Assembly (NCBI GenBank): GCA_033239525.1
Contig: BSYO01000005.1
Span: forward strand, 25,774,519 to 25,838,518
Reading direction: 5' to 3'
Origin: Nepenthes gracilis
Lineage: Eukaryota > Streptophyta > Magnoliopsida > Caryophyllales > Nepenthaceae
Length of the DNA: 64,000 nucleotides
Shown here: positions 43,820-54,672 of the stretch, piece after piece
Layout: each line of letters starts with the position of its first letter
How positions within the stretch are numbered: position 1 is the first letter of the stretch
Notes under the pieces: model-generated
The model's database searches: none
What the model was told of the DNA's origin: nothing
Seen by the model: only the letters and a program-made list of their open reading frames with translations
Program-made: the position numbers and the translations under genes

Positions 43820-44016
43820 ATTGAGTGTTTAGGTGTGCCCGATTAAAAGGCGGCTTGGAGGTATGTTCGGCCGATAGGTGCCTTTGGAGGTACACTCAGC
43901 CGAGGGACATCTCCGAGGTGCACCCTGGCGAGAGGCAGTTTAGATGTGCACTCAGTCAAGGAGAGTCTTAGATGTGTGCCTGCCAAGTAGCGGCTTAGAA
44001 GTACGCCATGTATAGG
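43820..44016 (+). repeat. 28-bp degenerate tandem repeat, about seven units
   Basis: Units of 28-29 bp starting at 43820, 43848, 43876, 43905, 43933, 43961 and 43989. Consensus is near AGGCGGCTTAGAGGTGCACT followed by CAGCCGAG. Units vary by transitions but the spacing is regular. It lies in a GC-rich block (to about 44650) that may be an LTR of an unidentified element. Confidence 0.72.
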
Positions 44017-44879
44017 GGAGACTTATTAGAAGGAGGGTAGGCCTCCTAAATGGAGGGCCTTCGGATGAAGGGCATTCCACCTGAATAGAGGGTCTCTTGT
44101 AGTGCGCCCGCCCCAGAGGCGGCTTATGAAGATGTACTCGTAAGAGTGTGGCTGACTAGAGATGATTGTAGATTTTCCTGAGCCCTTCGAAGCTTACTGG
44201 AGCCTATTGTGGCAACTACTTTTATAGTGTGAACTGCAGAGTAACACCTGCCAGCTTAGGCGATATGGGATATTGAGAAGATTTTCTAGGTTGAACTGCT
44301 GGGCCGCTTGGTGGCCTCACAATGGGCCTGGAAGAGCATCTAATGAGTTGTCCATCTGTTGCGATTCGAACCCAAGGCCAGCCTACAGGGCTAGACCCAT
44401 CACTAGCCTCTCATGTCGGAAAGTTTGAAATTTTAATCCCAACATGTAATGATGGAATATCGCCATGTTGGCCCATACACGTGTTCCTTTCCCATATGTC
44501 ATGCAGATTTTTGTTATATTTGGCAAGATTTGGTAGCGATTCAGCTCTTCAAACCTATTGATTCTCTGCGGATGGCACCGGTGGACGCTGACCTTCTCCC
44601 TCGGCTCTAGATGGTGGGGCTTTCTGACGGAATGGGTCATAGCCCTCCGTCAAAATTCATACAAATGACCAGAACACACAATTAGAGGCACTTATAATAA
44701 TATTTGTGTGCACAGGATCACAAATGGTCAGTCAACCAGTCAGCCTTGACTGAGTCGGTTGGCTAAGAATATATATATATATATATGTTTTTCTCAATAC
44801 CCAAAAGAAGTATGAGATGCCACTAAGAACCGAATTCACTTTTTTAACATAAAATTTAGCAGAAGTATCTAAATATTCA
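44017..44879. other. GC-richer block, possible unclassified LTR; no gene
   Basis: Continues the repeat block to about 44650 (ending near GACGGAATGGGTCATAGCCCTCC), then AT-rich DNA with a (TA)n run at about 44769-44786. ORFs here (44322-44561, 44383-44640) overlap on both strands and show no domain. Confidence 0.4.
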
Positions 44880-45061
44880 TTTATTCACACCATAGAGTCA
44901 GTATACAACATTCTTTGGCAGGGCGTTGTCTAATTTTCCATCCTGGAGATCCGCATTACTTCTTGTTCCTCTATACTGAGAGCGTTCAGGACTTCCCGCA
45001 TATCCCTCGAATATTATTTTGGGTTTTCGGCCGCTGCCACTCCAGCTAGTTGGTCGGCCCT

Positions 45062-45547
45062 TTAGTTCTCAATTCTGGAGACGTAGACTAGAGTCAGTCT
45101 GTCAAAACTCCGAGCGACCTCCTTTACTTTGGTCAAGTACTTGCCCAAGTGTGAGTTACTCACCTTGAAACTCCCGTTAACATGGTTAACAACTAGCTCA
45201 GAGTCGTTGCAGACAGTTAGTTGCTTGGCGGAGCATTCTTTGGCTAGTTTTAACCTAGCTAATAGGGTTTCATACTCAGCAATGTGGTTAGTGGCCAGGA
45301 AGCCGAGTCTAAGGAAGTGCTTCAGTTTAAACCTGTCAGGGGTCTTGAGGACCACCCCAACACCGCTACTTGAGTCCGTAGATGATCTATCTACGTGGAA
45401 GACCCATTTTGGCACCTCCTTATGCTGCTCTGCATCCTCAAGGGGCTGTTCTTCGATAATTGGAGTTGTGGTTTTGATGATGAAGTCGGCTAGAGCGTGC
45501 CCTTTTACGGCTGGTTTGGGCCCAAATTCAATGTCGAACTCCCCCAA
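45062..45547 (-). pseudogene. Second RNase H domain of the inverted gypsy fragment
   Basis: 161-codon open frame. WVFHVDRSSTDSSSGVGVVL corresponds to the VDGSS start of the plant-type RNase H, with Gly changed to Arg. LTVCNDSELVVNHVNGSF and a VSRIEN end match the element B domain. No start or stop of its own; it is a piece of the polyprotein. Confidence 0.8.
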
Positions 45548-45813
45548 TTCAATAGCCTATTTCACCAGCCACCCAAAAATGTCGTGTTTCTGGAGAATAC
45601 TTTTCAGTGGCTGGTCGGTGAGAACAATTACGCGGTGTGCTTAAAAGTAGGGCCTCAGTTTCCTGGAGGAGAAAACAAGTGCTAAAGCCAGCTTATCTGC
45701 GCGTGGGTAGCGCCTCTCTAGGCGGGTCAACGTCCTGCTCATGTAGTAGACCGACCGCTAAGTGTCAGTATTTTGGTGTACGACGACAGAGCTGAGGGCC
45801 GCCTCTAACACTA

Positions 45814-46980
45814 TCAGGTAAAGGTACAGGTCCTCCCGTTATTGGGCAACGTCAACAATGGCGAGCTGGCCAGATATCGTTTCAACTCGTTGAAAGCTGC
45901 CTGGCATTCCGCCATCCATTGGAAGTCGTTCGACTTTGTCCTCCTCAAAGCCTTAAAGAACGGTTGATACTTGTCACCAGACTTAGCTAAGAAGCAGGAT
46001 AAGGCTACCAATTGTCCGGTCAGCCTCTGGACATCCTTGACGCTCTCCAGTAGAGCCATGTTCGCGAGGGCCTTGATCTTCTCTGAGTTTGCTTCGATCC
46101 ATTGTTCAGAGACAATGAAACCTATGAACTTTTCCGAAGCTATTCCGAAGACGCACTTGGCTGGATTTAGCCTCATTTGATGTGTGCGGAGTACTTCAAA
46201 TGATTCTGTCAGATCGCGAATATGGTCGCTGGTGGTCCCACTCTTAACGAGCATGTCATCGACGTACACCTTCATATTGCAGCCGATTTGCTTCTCAAAT
46301 ATTTTGTTTACGAGCCGTTAGTAAGTGGCCCCTACGTTCTTCAGACCAAAGGGCATTACCTTATAGCAATAAGTGCCATGGTTCGTCAGGAATGAGGTGT
46401 GTTTCTCGTCCTTTAGGCTCATTCGGATCTAGTTGTAGCTCGAGAACGCGTCTATGAAACTCAATAGCTCATGTCCGGACGTAGACTCTACCAGCAGGTC
46501 AATCCTGAGTAGGGGAAAGCTGTCTTTCAGGTAGGCTTTATAAATATCGGTAAAATCAATACACATTTATTATTTTTCATTACTTTTCTTTACCAGAACG
46601 ACGTTAGATAGCCAATTCGGATACTAGACTTCCCTAATAAAATCGGCGTCCAACAATTTTCTTACTTCCTCCCGGATGGCGACCAACTTTTTCACCGAGT
46701 GATTCCTCCGCTTTTGCCTGACGGGCTTGCGGGCAGGATCGAGGCCTAATTTATGGACTATTACTTCGGCCAAAATCCTAGGTATGTCAGTGGGAGTCCA
46801 CGCGAATATGTCAGTGTTCTGTTATAAGAACGTGGTCAACTCGTCGCGCAATGTGCTAGTGAGTGAGCAGCAGATCAGTATACACCTTTTCGGATCCTCT
46901 TGGTTTAGTGGGACCAGGTCGGCTGTTTCACCAGACTGGGCTTACTGCAGGGTTATTTTGTCTCGATGGTAGAGTTCCCT
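45814..46980 (-). pseudogene. Reverse transcriptase region of the inverted gypsy fragment
   Basis: The clean frame 46275-45814 begins MKVYVDDMLVKSG and runs through RLNPAKCVFGIASEKFIGF to the start of RNase H. Upstream, to about 46980, the N-terminal RT blocks are readable with breaks. YVDD is intact, but the element has no LTRs. Confidence 0.82.
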
Positions 46981-47040
46981 TGCCAACATGGTGCTGTTAC
47001 CAGGAGTGATTTAGGACATGTAATATCTCCACCCAGTGAC

Positions 47041-47391
47041 CTAGTCATCCAACACTTCGCCAACACTGTATGGCATTAGAAATTTTACTTTGAGGTGTGG
47101 TATCGAAGTGATTGCTTCGAATGCTATTAGGCATAGGCGGCCTAGTATAGCGTTGTACAAGAATGGCAGGTCGATTATCAAAAATGTGAGTGTACGACTT
47201 GCTATTTTCGGATACGTGCCCAGGGTGACCTCAAATTGGATTGTCTCTTGGACGAGCACCGACTCGTTGTCAAGGCCATACAACGGGCTTTTGTCAGGCT
47301 TTAATTGACTCTTTTTTAAACAAAGCTTAAAAAATATATCGAGGTAGAGCAAGTCACGTGAATTTTCATTATCAATGAATACCCGTTTCAA
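47041..47391 (-). pseudogene. Protease region of the inverted gypsy fragment
   Basis: KRVFIDNENSRDLLYLDIFF aligns with the element B protease. The active-site GSS is replaced by ENS. It ends with YNAILGRLCLIAFEA. Confidence 0.8.
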
Positions 47392-47475
47392 TTGGTAGTC
47401 GATATTACCATCTGAAACGAGTACGGTTACAATAAGAAAATTTGCGTGGGAAAAAATTACATGTGCTAAGTCATC

Positions 47476-49003
47476 TATAATACAAACAATTAAGATTTAG
47501 AAATTTGGTAGTCAAATTAAACTTAGTTTAAAAAACTATTACTGTGTGTGGAGTTGTGCCTTGAACTATTGGTGATGTATTGCATAGATGATTCATTTCA
47601 TCCTTGCATCTCTTACCTCTTTCTTTGAGTTGCATTCTCATTCTACCAATTTAAACTCTTAGTTGTGGTCTAAGATTATGAAAATTTTCTTTGTTGTTGT
47701 TGGATCCTATTGATCGGAAACTTACCTTTTCCTACTATAATCACCATTTTCTTTAATAAAATTTTCAATTTTTAATTAATTAATTTATTTTTATTTTTTT
47801 AATTTTTTTGCATTTCTTACTTAATTTTGATAATAATAATATTATTATTATTAATATTAGCAATACTTGAATGATCATGTTAAACTCAAGGTAAGAATTA
47901 TTGTATAACAATGAAAAAGTTTTAAGTCTTTTTCAAAATATATAGGCTTGCTTCTTATAAGCTAGAATAATTATAATAAGAGTCTAATTTTAGTGAAGAA
48001 AAAAAAATAATAATAAGCATCTCGAGTAGAACAATTTCCACCATTATATTCAATTTTACATATATCCATGAAGCAACTCAAATTTTTTCTTGGCATAAAG
48101 AAACAGGAGTTCACCACATCGAGCATAGCTCTAGTAGCATTGTAATAATTACCATAATGATAATTTTGGAAGATATTATACCTATAATTAATAAACAAAT
48201 ATTTAAAAATATTTATCCCAAAAAAGTTTCTTAGACAACTTTTATGTTGCCAAAAGGTTTATTCTATTTCATACGGACTATTACCTTCTACTTATAACTA
48301 ATGAATTGGAATTTCACTTATTTTTATATTGTCTTACTCTAAGAAGGCACATCTAATGTTAGCAAATTCATCATTAATTCTACCTAATAGTTATAATATT
48401 AATAACTCAACATTATACATTTAAAATAAATATGAGAAAAATAATATTATTCTTTATTGTATACTTCAAATTAATGCAAGTGAGATTTGAATAGATAAAG
48501 TCCTTATCATTCACCTACTAAGGAAGTTATTAAATATATGTCCATGCATTTAAAATACTTGGCAATTGAAGCAATTATGGCAGTAGAATTTTTCATAGGA
48601 AGCTACTCATTGCCACATTATATATCTTGATTACAAACCACGGCTTGCCATCAATGCAAGGATGGGTCCATATCGATAGATAGTGATCAGTATATAGTTC
48701 CTCATTCGGTTTTCCTACCTTGGTTCTATTTCAGTGATTAAGACTTTGTCAATGGATGATGACATCGACTTACTTGTCGATTGGTCGGACATTAAGCTTG
48801 GGATAATTCTGCTAGGTGGGAAAAAGGATGGTTGTTGAGGTGTTGATATAGCGGTAGAGTAACTGTTGAGTAGAAGAATTATAGATACCATACTAGGTCT
48901 CTCATTTATGTCTTCTTGAACACATAATAATCCAATTTGAATGCATCTCATAACTTCATCACTTGTATATAAATCTCTTAGAGTTGGATCAATGAATTCT
49001 AAT
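47476..49003 (+). repeat. Copy of the CRK last exon and 3' flank (matches 3222-4720)
   Basis: Direct duplicate with scattered differences. The left edge abuts the inverted gypsy fragment. The right edge, within exon 7, abuts a copia primer-site-like sequence at 49003. See the CRK exon fragment at 48715. Confidence 0.88.
48715..49003 (-). pseudogene. CRK exon 7 fragment
   Basis: The C-terminal part of the kinase only: IDPTLRDLYTSDEVMRCIQI, LLCVQEDINERPSMVSIILL and the stop. It is close to exon 7 of the intact CRK but truncated upstream where retrotransposon sequence begins, so it cannot make a kinase. Confidence 0.9.
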
Positions 49004-49042
49004 GATATCAGAGACTCACCCCGATCCGCAATCCCGATCTAG

Positions 49043-50880
49043 ATGTATACTAGTCAATTATTATCCGTTCCTCCATACTTTGATGGGAGTAATTATACAT
49101 ATTAGAAGGTTCGTATGAGAGCATTTCTTAAATCGATAAATGAGTGTGTGTGGGCTCGTATTAAAATTGGATGGACTCCACCCAAAAGTACTACAGGGAA
49201 TAAACCAAAAGATCTATCCTTATTGACAAAAGAAGAGCTTATTTCGTGTAATTGGAATAGTAAGGGTTACATGCCATTTTTATGGCTGTATACCCCAAAG
49301 AGTTTAAACATATCTCTATGTGCCAGACCTCAAAGGATGCATGGAATATTCTTGACATAACTCATGAAGACACCAAACTTATTAAAAATTTAAAACTACA
49401 AATGCTTTTGACTAGATTTGAAGAAATTCGAATGAAGGATGACGAGACCTTTGATGAATTCTATACTCAATTAAATGATATTGTAAACTCCTCATTTATT
49501 TAGGAGAACGAATTCCTGAATATAGAATAGTTAGAAAAGTTCTTCAATCACTCCCAGAGTAATTTAGATCTAAAGTCACTGCAATTGAAGAAAATAAAGA
49601 TCTCGACAATTTAAAAATAGAAGAACTTATTGGGTCCCTTCAAACTTATGAGCACACTCTTCATCAATCAAAAAGAAATAAATTAATTGCCCTGAAAATA
49701 GTAAAGGAAGAGAAAGATTGTTCCTTCGATGTAGAGTCATGTAGTGATGAGAATTTTGCCATGTTTATCAAAAATTTTAAAAAATCCTTCAAATAAAAGA
49801 ATAATAAATAAGCCTTTAAAGGAAATGACCTGACTCACAACTTAATTAAGGAAGAGAAAAAGGATATTAAAGACTCCAAAACTAAAAAATCTCACGGAAT
49901 CCAATGCTACAAATGCTAATGATTCAGTCATATCTGGACTGAATGTCCAAATTATAAATGTAAAAAAGGAAAAGCGTTAAATGTATCTCTTTCAGATGAT
50001 GAAGAAGATGAAAAATTTGAACAATCTTCTGAGGACGAAGAAGTAAACTATATAGCCTTTAAAACTTCCATTATAAATGATGATAAAGCTACTAGTGCGA
50101 AATCAGAACAATCGGATTCTTCCCATGAGGAATCAGATGATGAATTTGATAGCATGCAAGAGGCTTATGATAAATGATTTTGGGAATGCTTAAAAGTCAA
50201 GAAAATTAATAAATTCCTAAATGAAAAATTGACCAAGACAGAGAAGGATAAAGTTGAACTTATAACAAAACCGGAATGGTTCACTATTAAAAATCGCAAA
50301 CTGGAAATGACGAATGAGTCTTTACGAGCTAAGATAAAATCCTTGGAATCAGAACTTGAAAATGTTAAAAATAATATTATGAAGTCATCAAGCGGAGCTC
50401 AAAAATTAGACCACATGTTTGGATTAGGAGAGCATGCAGGAAATAAAAAGGGCTTGGGCTATATAGAGAACGCATCTAAATGTGGTGAATATTCGAAACC
50501 TATTTTTGTTCCGGTTACAAAACCTCATCACAAAATTATGAGTTCCCCAAAAATTTTTAAAACCTTGTCTAAATGTGCTGAGAATCACATTGTGTCTAAA
50601 CTCATGTCCAAATTCAAGAATAACACGATTGTGAATAAACTTGTAAGGCCCTTTTAAACATTTGGATCTAATATCTATTTTCGCCAAGAATACTGAAAAC
50701 TCAACACCTTTGCTAAGTTTATGCCCATGTGTCACGCGTGTGGATAAATTGGACACATTTGTCCCCATTGTCACATCGTAAATCTACTGGATAATCAAAG
50801 ACAATTGGCAAAAAATGCTAAACTTGGTTAACCATATTCAACGGTTAACTAACCAAGTAAAAAGATTAGATTGAAAGGTG
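49043..50880 (+). pseudogene. Sirevirus-like gag (broken)
   Basis: The ATG at 49043 starts MYTSQLLSVPPYFDGSNYTY, the typical copia gag opening, followed by a TAG where Trp is usual. Later blocks: RMRAFLKSINECVW, CQTSKDAWNILDITHEDTKL, LQMLLTRFEEIRMKDDETFD. A first zinc knuckle near 49906 (CYKC..FSHIWTEC) has two stops inside. An acidic Ser/Glu region follows. A coiled stretch at 50229-50657 and a second knuckle near 50733 (CHACG.IGHICPHC) complete a long gag. Multiple stops; not functional. Confidence 0.85.
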
Positions 50881-50999
50881 AACTAGGGAAAAAAAATATG
50901 GATAAAGAAAAGTGAACTGAAATCCTAATCAATTTTTTTAATAAAAAAAAAGGGACATTTTTTTTGGGATAAATTATTGTTAAAATTACAAAAAAAAAA

Positions 51000-51759
51000 A
51001 AAAAAAAAGCGCATTCTGTGCGCTGGCCCTCCACGGGCTCGAGTGCACGTTGCTCCCTCTTACCTTCCAGTGAGCAGTGTGCGTAGGCTAAACCCTTATT
51101 CCACTCTCTCTCTACTGACACGCTATCTTCTCTCCGGCTACACCTCTCTCTCATACTCACCATCAGATCCGACATTTTCCTCCTCCATTGTGAGCGTCTC
51201 TCCAGGTATCTCTCCTTCTTTGTCAATTTTCTCCCTATGCGCTTCGTTCCGCCATTAATGGCGGCTCCGGCCTTCTCCCTTCATTTTTGCACAATCTCAC
51301 CATGAGTTCCTCCCATTTCGGCCGGCTTACACGATTTCCTCCCTTCTGGCCCCAGATCCACCAATTTGTGTGTGGATCTTGCAAGATCGCCTTCGATCCA
51401 TCACTGCCCCTATTTTGGGCTCTCACGGCGCCGATGGTGCCTCCCCTGGCGTGCGCTCCCGCCATCTCAGTGGTGCCCTGGCCGTGCTCCCCATGCCGCC
51501 CGCGCTGTTCTTGGCCGCCTTCAAGCAGCCTGACTGTGCGCCACTGGCGTCTCTGGTGCTGGCCGTCCACCGTCTTGCCCGTAGCCCCCCTGCACCGTCC
51601 GCCGTCTCTGCCTTCCTTCACACTCACACACAGCACAGTGAAAAAAAAGGGGGGGTCAGTGCATTGCGCTAGGGGGAGGAGGAGGCTCGTGTGCATAGAT
51701 AATTGCACTTACTTGTTCTTAAAATAAAATTGCACATTCTTGTGTGTTTTTCAGATGTC
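51000..51759 (+). other. GC-rich leader-like segment before the extra ORF
   Basis: A sharp change from AT-rich gag to CT/GC-rich sequence with a poly-A run (50992-51008) at the border. Overlapping long frames on both strands (51235-51708 minus, 51287-51727 plus) reflect composition. It ends in a strong splice-acceptor-like TTCTTGTGTGTTTTTCAG at about 51754, just before the extra ORF. It may be an intron/leader or a captured host fragment. Confidence 0.45.
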
Positions 51760-52933
51760 AAGTCTGCGAAAATCCCTCTCGTGAAAATCGATCAGCAAAC
51801 GCAATTAGCCGAGTGGGTTCTCCACTCCCGATCGCTTTATCAATCCAGAGGTTGAGGCCTTATTCAATACCCACATGTCCCATCGGCAACTCTCCCTTGA
51901 ATGGGAAGTATGGCTTGGCTCCCTTGACCCCTCCATATCTTCTGTTTTCACTGACAGCCGTTGGGAGCCGGCCCTCACTGGGTTGATCGCTTCTTCTCTT
52001 ATTCTTTTTCAAGAGTTCTATTCTAATATTCACGAGTCTTCATCCACTTCCTTCTCCACCTACGTGCGTGGGAAACACATCCGGATTACTCCGGATGTGA
52101 TTGCACAGTTTCTTGGCCTCCCTCGAGTGCCCAACCCCGCCTATCCTCTCCCACCGTTCTCCAACCCTCACCCACATGAGGTCGCTACATTTCTTCATGG
52201 TGCTCTCATCGAATAGCATGGGCGTTCTTTCAAGACTTCCATTCTCTCACCTAGGTGACTGGTGGTGTGCCGCATCATACTCACAAACCTTTTTCCTGTT
52301 TTCCACTTTTCTACAATCCCAATGGACAAAGCTCTCTTTTTGTATGCTCTCCTGAGTGGGCGACCTATTGATTTGTCATCCCACATTTTTTCTCACATCA
52401 TCTCCCACTTCACCGCCCGTAAAGATGATAATCTTCCCCATTAGTGCCTTACTCAGCATTTGCTTGCTAGTCTCAGTTATCATTTTTTCAATCTTCCTCA
52501 TTTCCAACTCGCTCGTCCCATCACCTCCACCACCTTTGCTCTAAGTCGGTCCCATTCTCGTCGATTTGCTGTGGACCCCGAGGAGCCGTTCGATAAGCAT
52601 CTCCTTGTTGTGCCTCCCTCTCAGCCTGAGGATGGACCATTTGGCTTCGCATCGTCCTTTTTTGACCCCTCAGGCCCCGGACCATTTGTTACCCACCAAC
52701 ACTCCACCTCTTCCTCTGCTACTCTGATGGGCCAGATCTCCCGCCTTGCTGATCGCTTTGAGTGTCTTTATTTATTGCAAGAGCGGATCCTTACTTCCCA
52801 ATCTCAGATGCAGTCACATATGCTTGCTAGTTTTGAGCGTCTGGATGCCCGGTTGGCTACACAAGAGGATGAGCTCCGATGGTGGTGGCGTCATTATGCC
52901 CATCAGTCCCCCCGGCGATTCTTCCAGTACTGA
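51760..52933 (+). pseudogene. Extra ORF of the Sirevirus-like relic ('putative plant transposon protein' type)
   Basis: Broken frames of one protein. 51875-52216 has LSLEWEVWLGSLDPSISSVF and YVRGKHIRITPDVIAQFLGL, a block common to plant-transposon proteins, up to ...VATFLHGALIE and TAG. A middle part near 52250-52440 has IPMDKALFLYALLSGRPID. The last frame, 52460-52933, ends with a helical tail (QISRLADRFECLYLLQER) and the stop. Its position between gag and 3' LTR fits the env-like/extra ORF site of Sireviruses. Function unknown; family assignment from memory of motif style. Confidence 0.6.
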
Positions 52934-52959
52934 GTGATCCTCTCGCTTTGGCTCTTCGT

Positions 52960-53425
52960 GACAAAAAGGGGGAGATGGTATTATTTTTATTAGGGGGAGA
53001 TATTTATATTTTTGTTAGGAGAAGATATTGTTATTTTTATGAGGGGGGAGTTTCTTGGTTCTTTTTGGTGATACTTGTATTTCTCTTGCTGACTTTATAT
53101 CTTCTATTGCTTTGCCTTTATTCATTTTGTTGATGCATATTGTCTTCTTTGTCTATTGCTACCACCCTATTATATCATATTGTATTATGCCTATTTGTAC
53201 AACCATGTTTGACTGGACAACATAGCTATAGTATCGGCCGGGCAGTTACAGTATCGACACAGCTGTTCTCGTAAAGAGTTTTATATTTACTTATTGTATT
53301 ATTTTTATTTCTCATTAGGTGTAAATTTTTATGTACATGAATTCTATCTCGGTGGTGTCTAAACTCATACTTCACTTGTATTTTTTACTTTATATGTTTT
53401 GTCACGGAATTGCCAAAGGGGGAGA
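52960..53425 (+). other. Multiple polypurine tracts
   Basis: AAAAAGGGGGAGATGG (about 52963), TAGGGGGAGATA (about 52993), GAGGGGGGAG (about 53041) and CCAAAGGGGGAGATTG (53413-53428). The last is directly before the LTR. Repeated copies of this motif upstream of the 3' LTR are a described Sirevirus hallmark. Confidence 0.8.
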
Positions 53426-53426
53426 T

Positions 53427-54350
53427 TGTTAGTGTCTTTTTTTGATTGGCATATTCCGTGATCATATTTAGTCATGTGTTGATATCGGGTTGTGTTCATT
53501 GAAGTGCTGCCTCAAAGTATTTCCGTGGTTGTTCGTTCCCGGATCATCTTCTACATAGCGCCTGCCACTCGCCTAATACTCGCTTGAGCCTTGATTCCCG
53601 TAACCCAGCACCTGCCGAGAGCTCGCCATCCGCTTGAGCTTTGATTTCAGAAGCCATGCGCCTGCTGTGTGCTCTCCAAGCACTCGAGCGCATATTCCAG
53701 AACCTATCCGCTTGTTGTTCGCCTCTTTCTCACTCGAGTGTACATAGGGTTTCTCGTGAAACCCTCGGTGCGCTCGCTGTGCGGTCGAGCCACGCTCGAG
53801 TGATGTAGCAATGGGCAACTTTTTTAAAGCTTTTTTTTACGCCCTCTATATATATGTACCATATTTCATTTGTCCTAACTTTTGATTGAGCATTGTGGAG
53901 CATGCCTTTTTGAGAGAAATAGTTCTTTCAATCCATTTAATCGATTAATCTTACTCTATTTGAGAAAATCGAAACTACAACATTGTGCTTCATGTCCTAA
54001 CGAGTTTTCTCACCACTTTCTCTTTATCAATTCGTTACGTCTACCTTTCTACCTTCGTTGGTGACGTCGATACGTTGAATAAAGGGATCCAGTCGTGTTC
54101 GACAATTCAAGTGACTCAAGAGGAAAGATTGACTTAAAAATTGAAAGGCGTCCGGTTCTGTTGTCGTGGACAAATCCAAGGAGTTCCTTGGTAGGGATCA
54201 CAAGACGGGAGTAAGTCGGCTAGGCTAGCGCGTCGTTACCACCCGATTTGTAAGTTAATTTTCATAGTGCATTTCTTCCTTGACCGTTGAAACTCGAAGG
54301 ATTTTTCTCGATTATCGTAGGTATCAAGTTTTTCCTTCGTCATCAAAAAA
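53427..54350 (+). repeat. 3' LTR of the Sirevirus-like relic (end approximate)
   Basis: Starts TGTTAGTGTC right after the polypurine tract. It contains about five roughly 50-bp CpG-rich degenerate repeats with CTCGAG/ACTCGAGTG motifs (53560-53810), a TATA box (TATATATA, 53847-53854), and a leader-like R/U5 stretch. The right end is likely at CATCA (54345) or TTCA (54358). No second LTR was found to fix it. Confidence 0.7.
53560..53810 (+). repeat. Roughly 50-bp CpG-rich degenerate repeats in the LTR upstream region
   Basis: Successive GCGCCTGC...CGCTTGAG...TTGATT...CCAGAAC-like units, each ending in or containing a CTCGAG/CTTGAG core. They sit just upstream of the TATA box, where Sirevirus LTRs are known to carry CG-rich palindromic promoter motifs. 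Confidence 0.6.
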
Positions 54351-54672
54351 TTGTTTCATTTTACTATTACTCATTGTATATATATTGCTTTATGCTTATT
54401 ATTATTGTTGGCATCTAAAAATAAATATTCATTACGTGTATTGAATATTTAATTTTGTACTGTTTCCACTAATATTGTACGAGGTCAAAATTTTATTGTA
54501 TAATTTAGGACGAAACGTTCTTTTTCAATCAGAAAGCAAGATATCTTCAATTTTCCTTTTAAAAAATAACAGTTACCAATCGGATTTTACATGATTGACC
54601 TTTCTGTAACACCAACATATATATTTGATCAAACTGGCAACATCATTGTAAATATTATGCTGACATAGTTAA

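Larger units (their letters stand above)
44880..47473 (-). mobile_element. LTR-less inverted fragment of the Tat gypsy family (protease to second RNase H)
   Basis: Minus-strand pieces of the same family as elements A and B. The protease is at 47391-47041 (VFIDNENSRDLLYLD; the active site DNGSS has become DNENS). The RT region is at about 46980-45814, with YVDDMLVKS kept at about 46265. The second RNase H and linker are at 45547-45062 (CNDSELVVNHVNGSF). Gag, integrase and both LTRs are missing. At 47473-47476 it joins the duplicated CRK flank abruptly. Confidence 0.88.
49003..54350 (+). mobile_element. Sirevirus-like Ty1/copia relic lacking pol and 5' LTR
   Basis: Primer-site-like TGATATCAGAGA (49003-49014; canonical TGGTATCAGAGC), then gag, an extra downstream ORF, several AAGGGGGAGA polypurine motifs and a 3' LTR starting TGTTAGTG at 53427. 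Repeated polypurine tracts and an extra ORF before the 3' LTR are features of the Sirevirus genus. No protease, integrase, RT or RNase H is found between gag and the extra ORF. The right end is approximate. Confidence 0.78.

Noticed and set aside
51235..51727. Long overlapping ORFs on both strands in the GC-rich leader
   Set aside because: Frames open on both strands at once reflect base composition; no domain, and the segment lies inside a retrotransposon relic.
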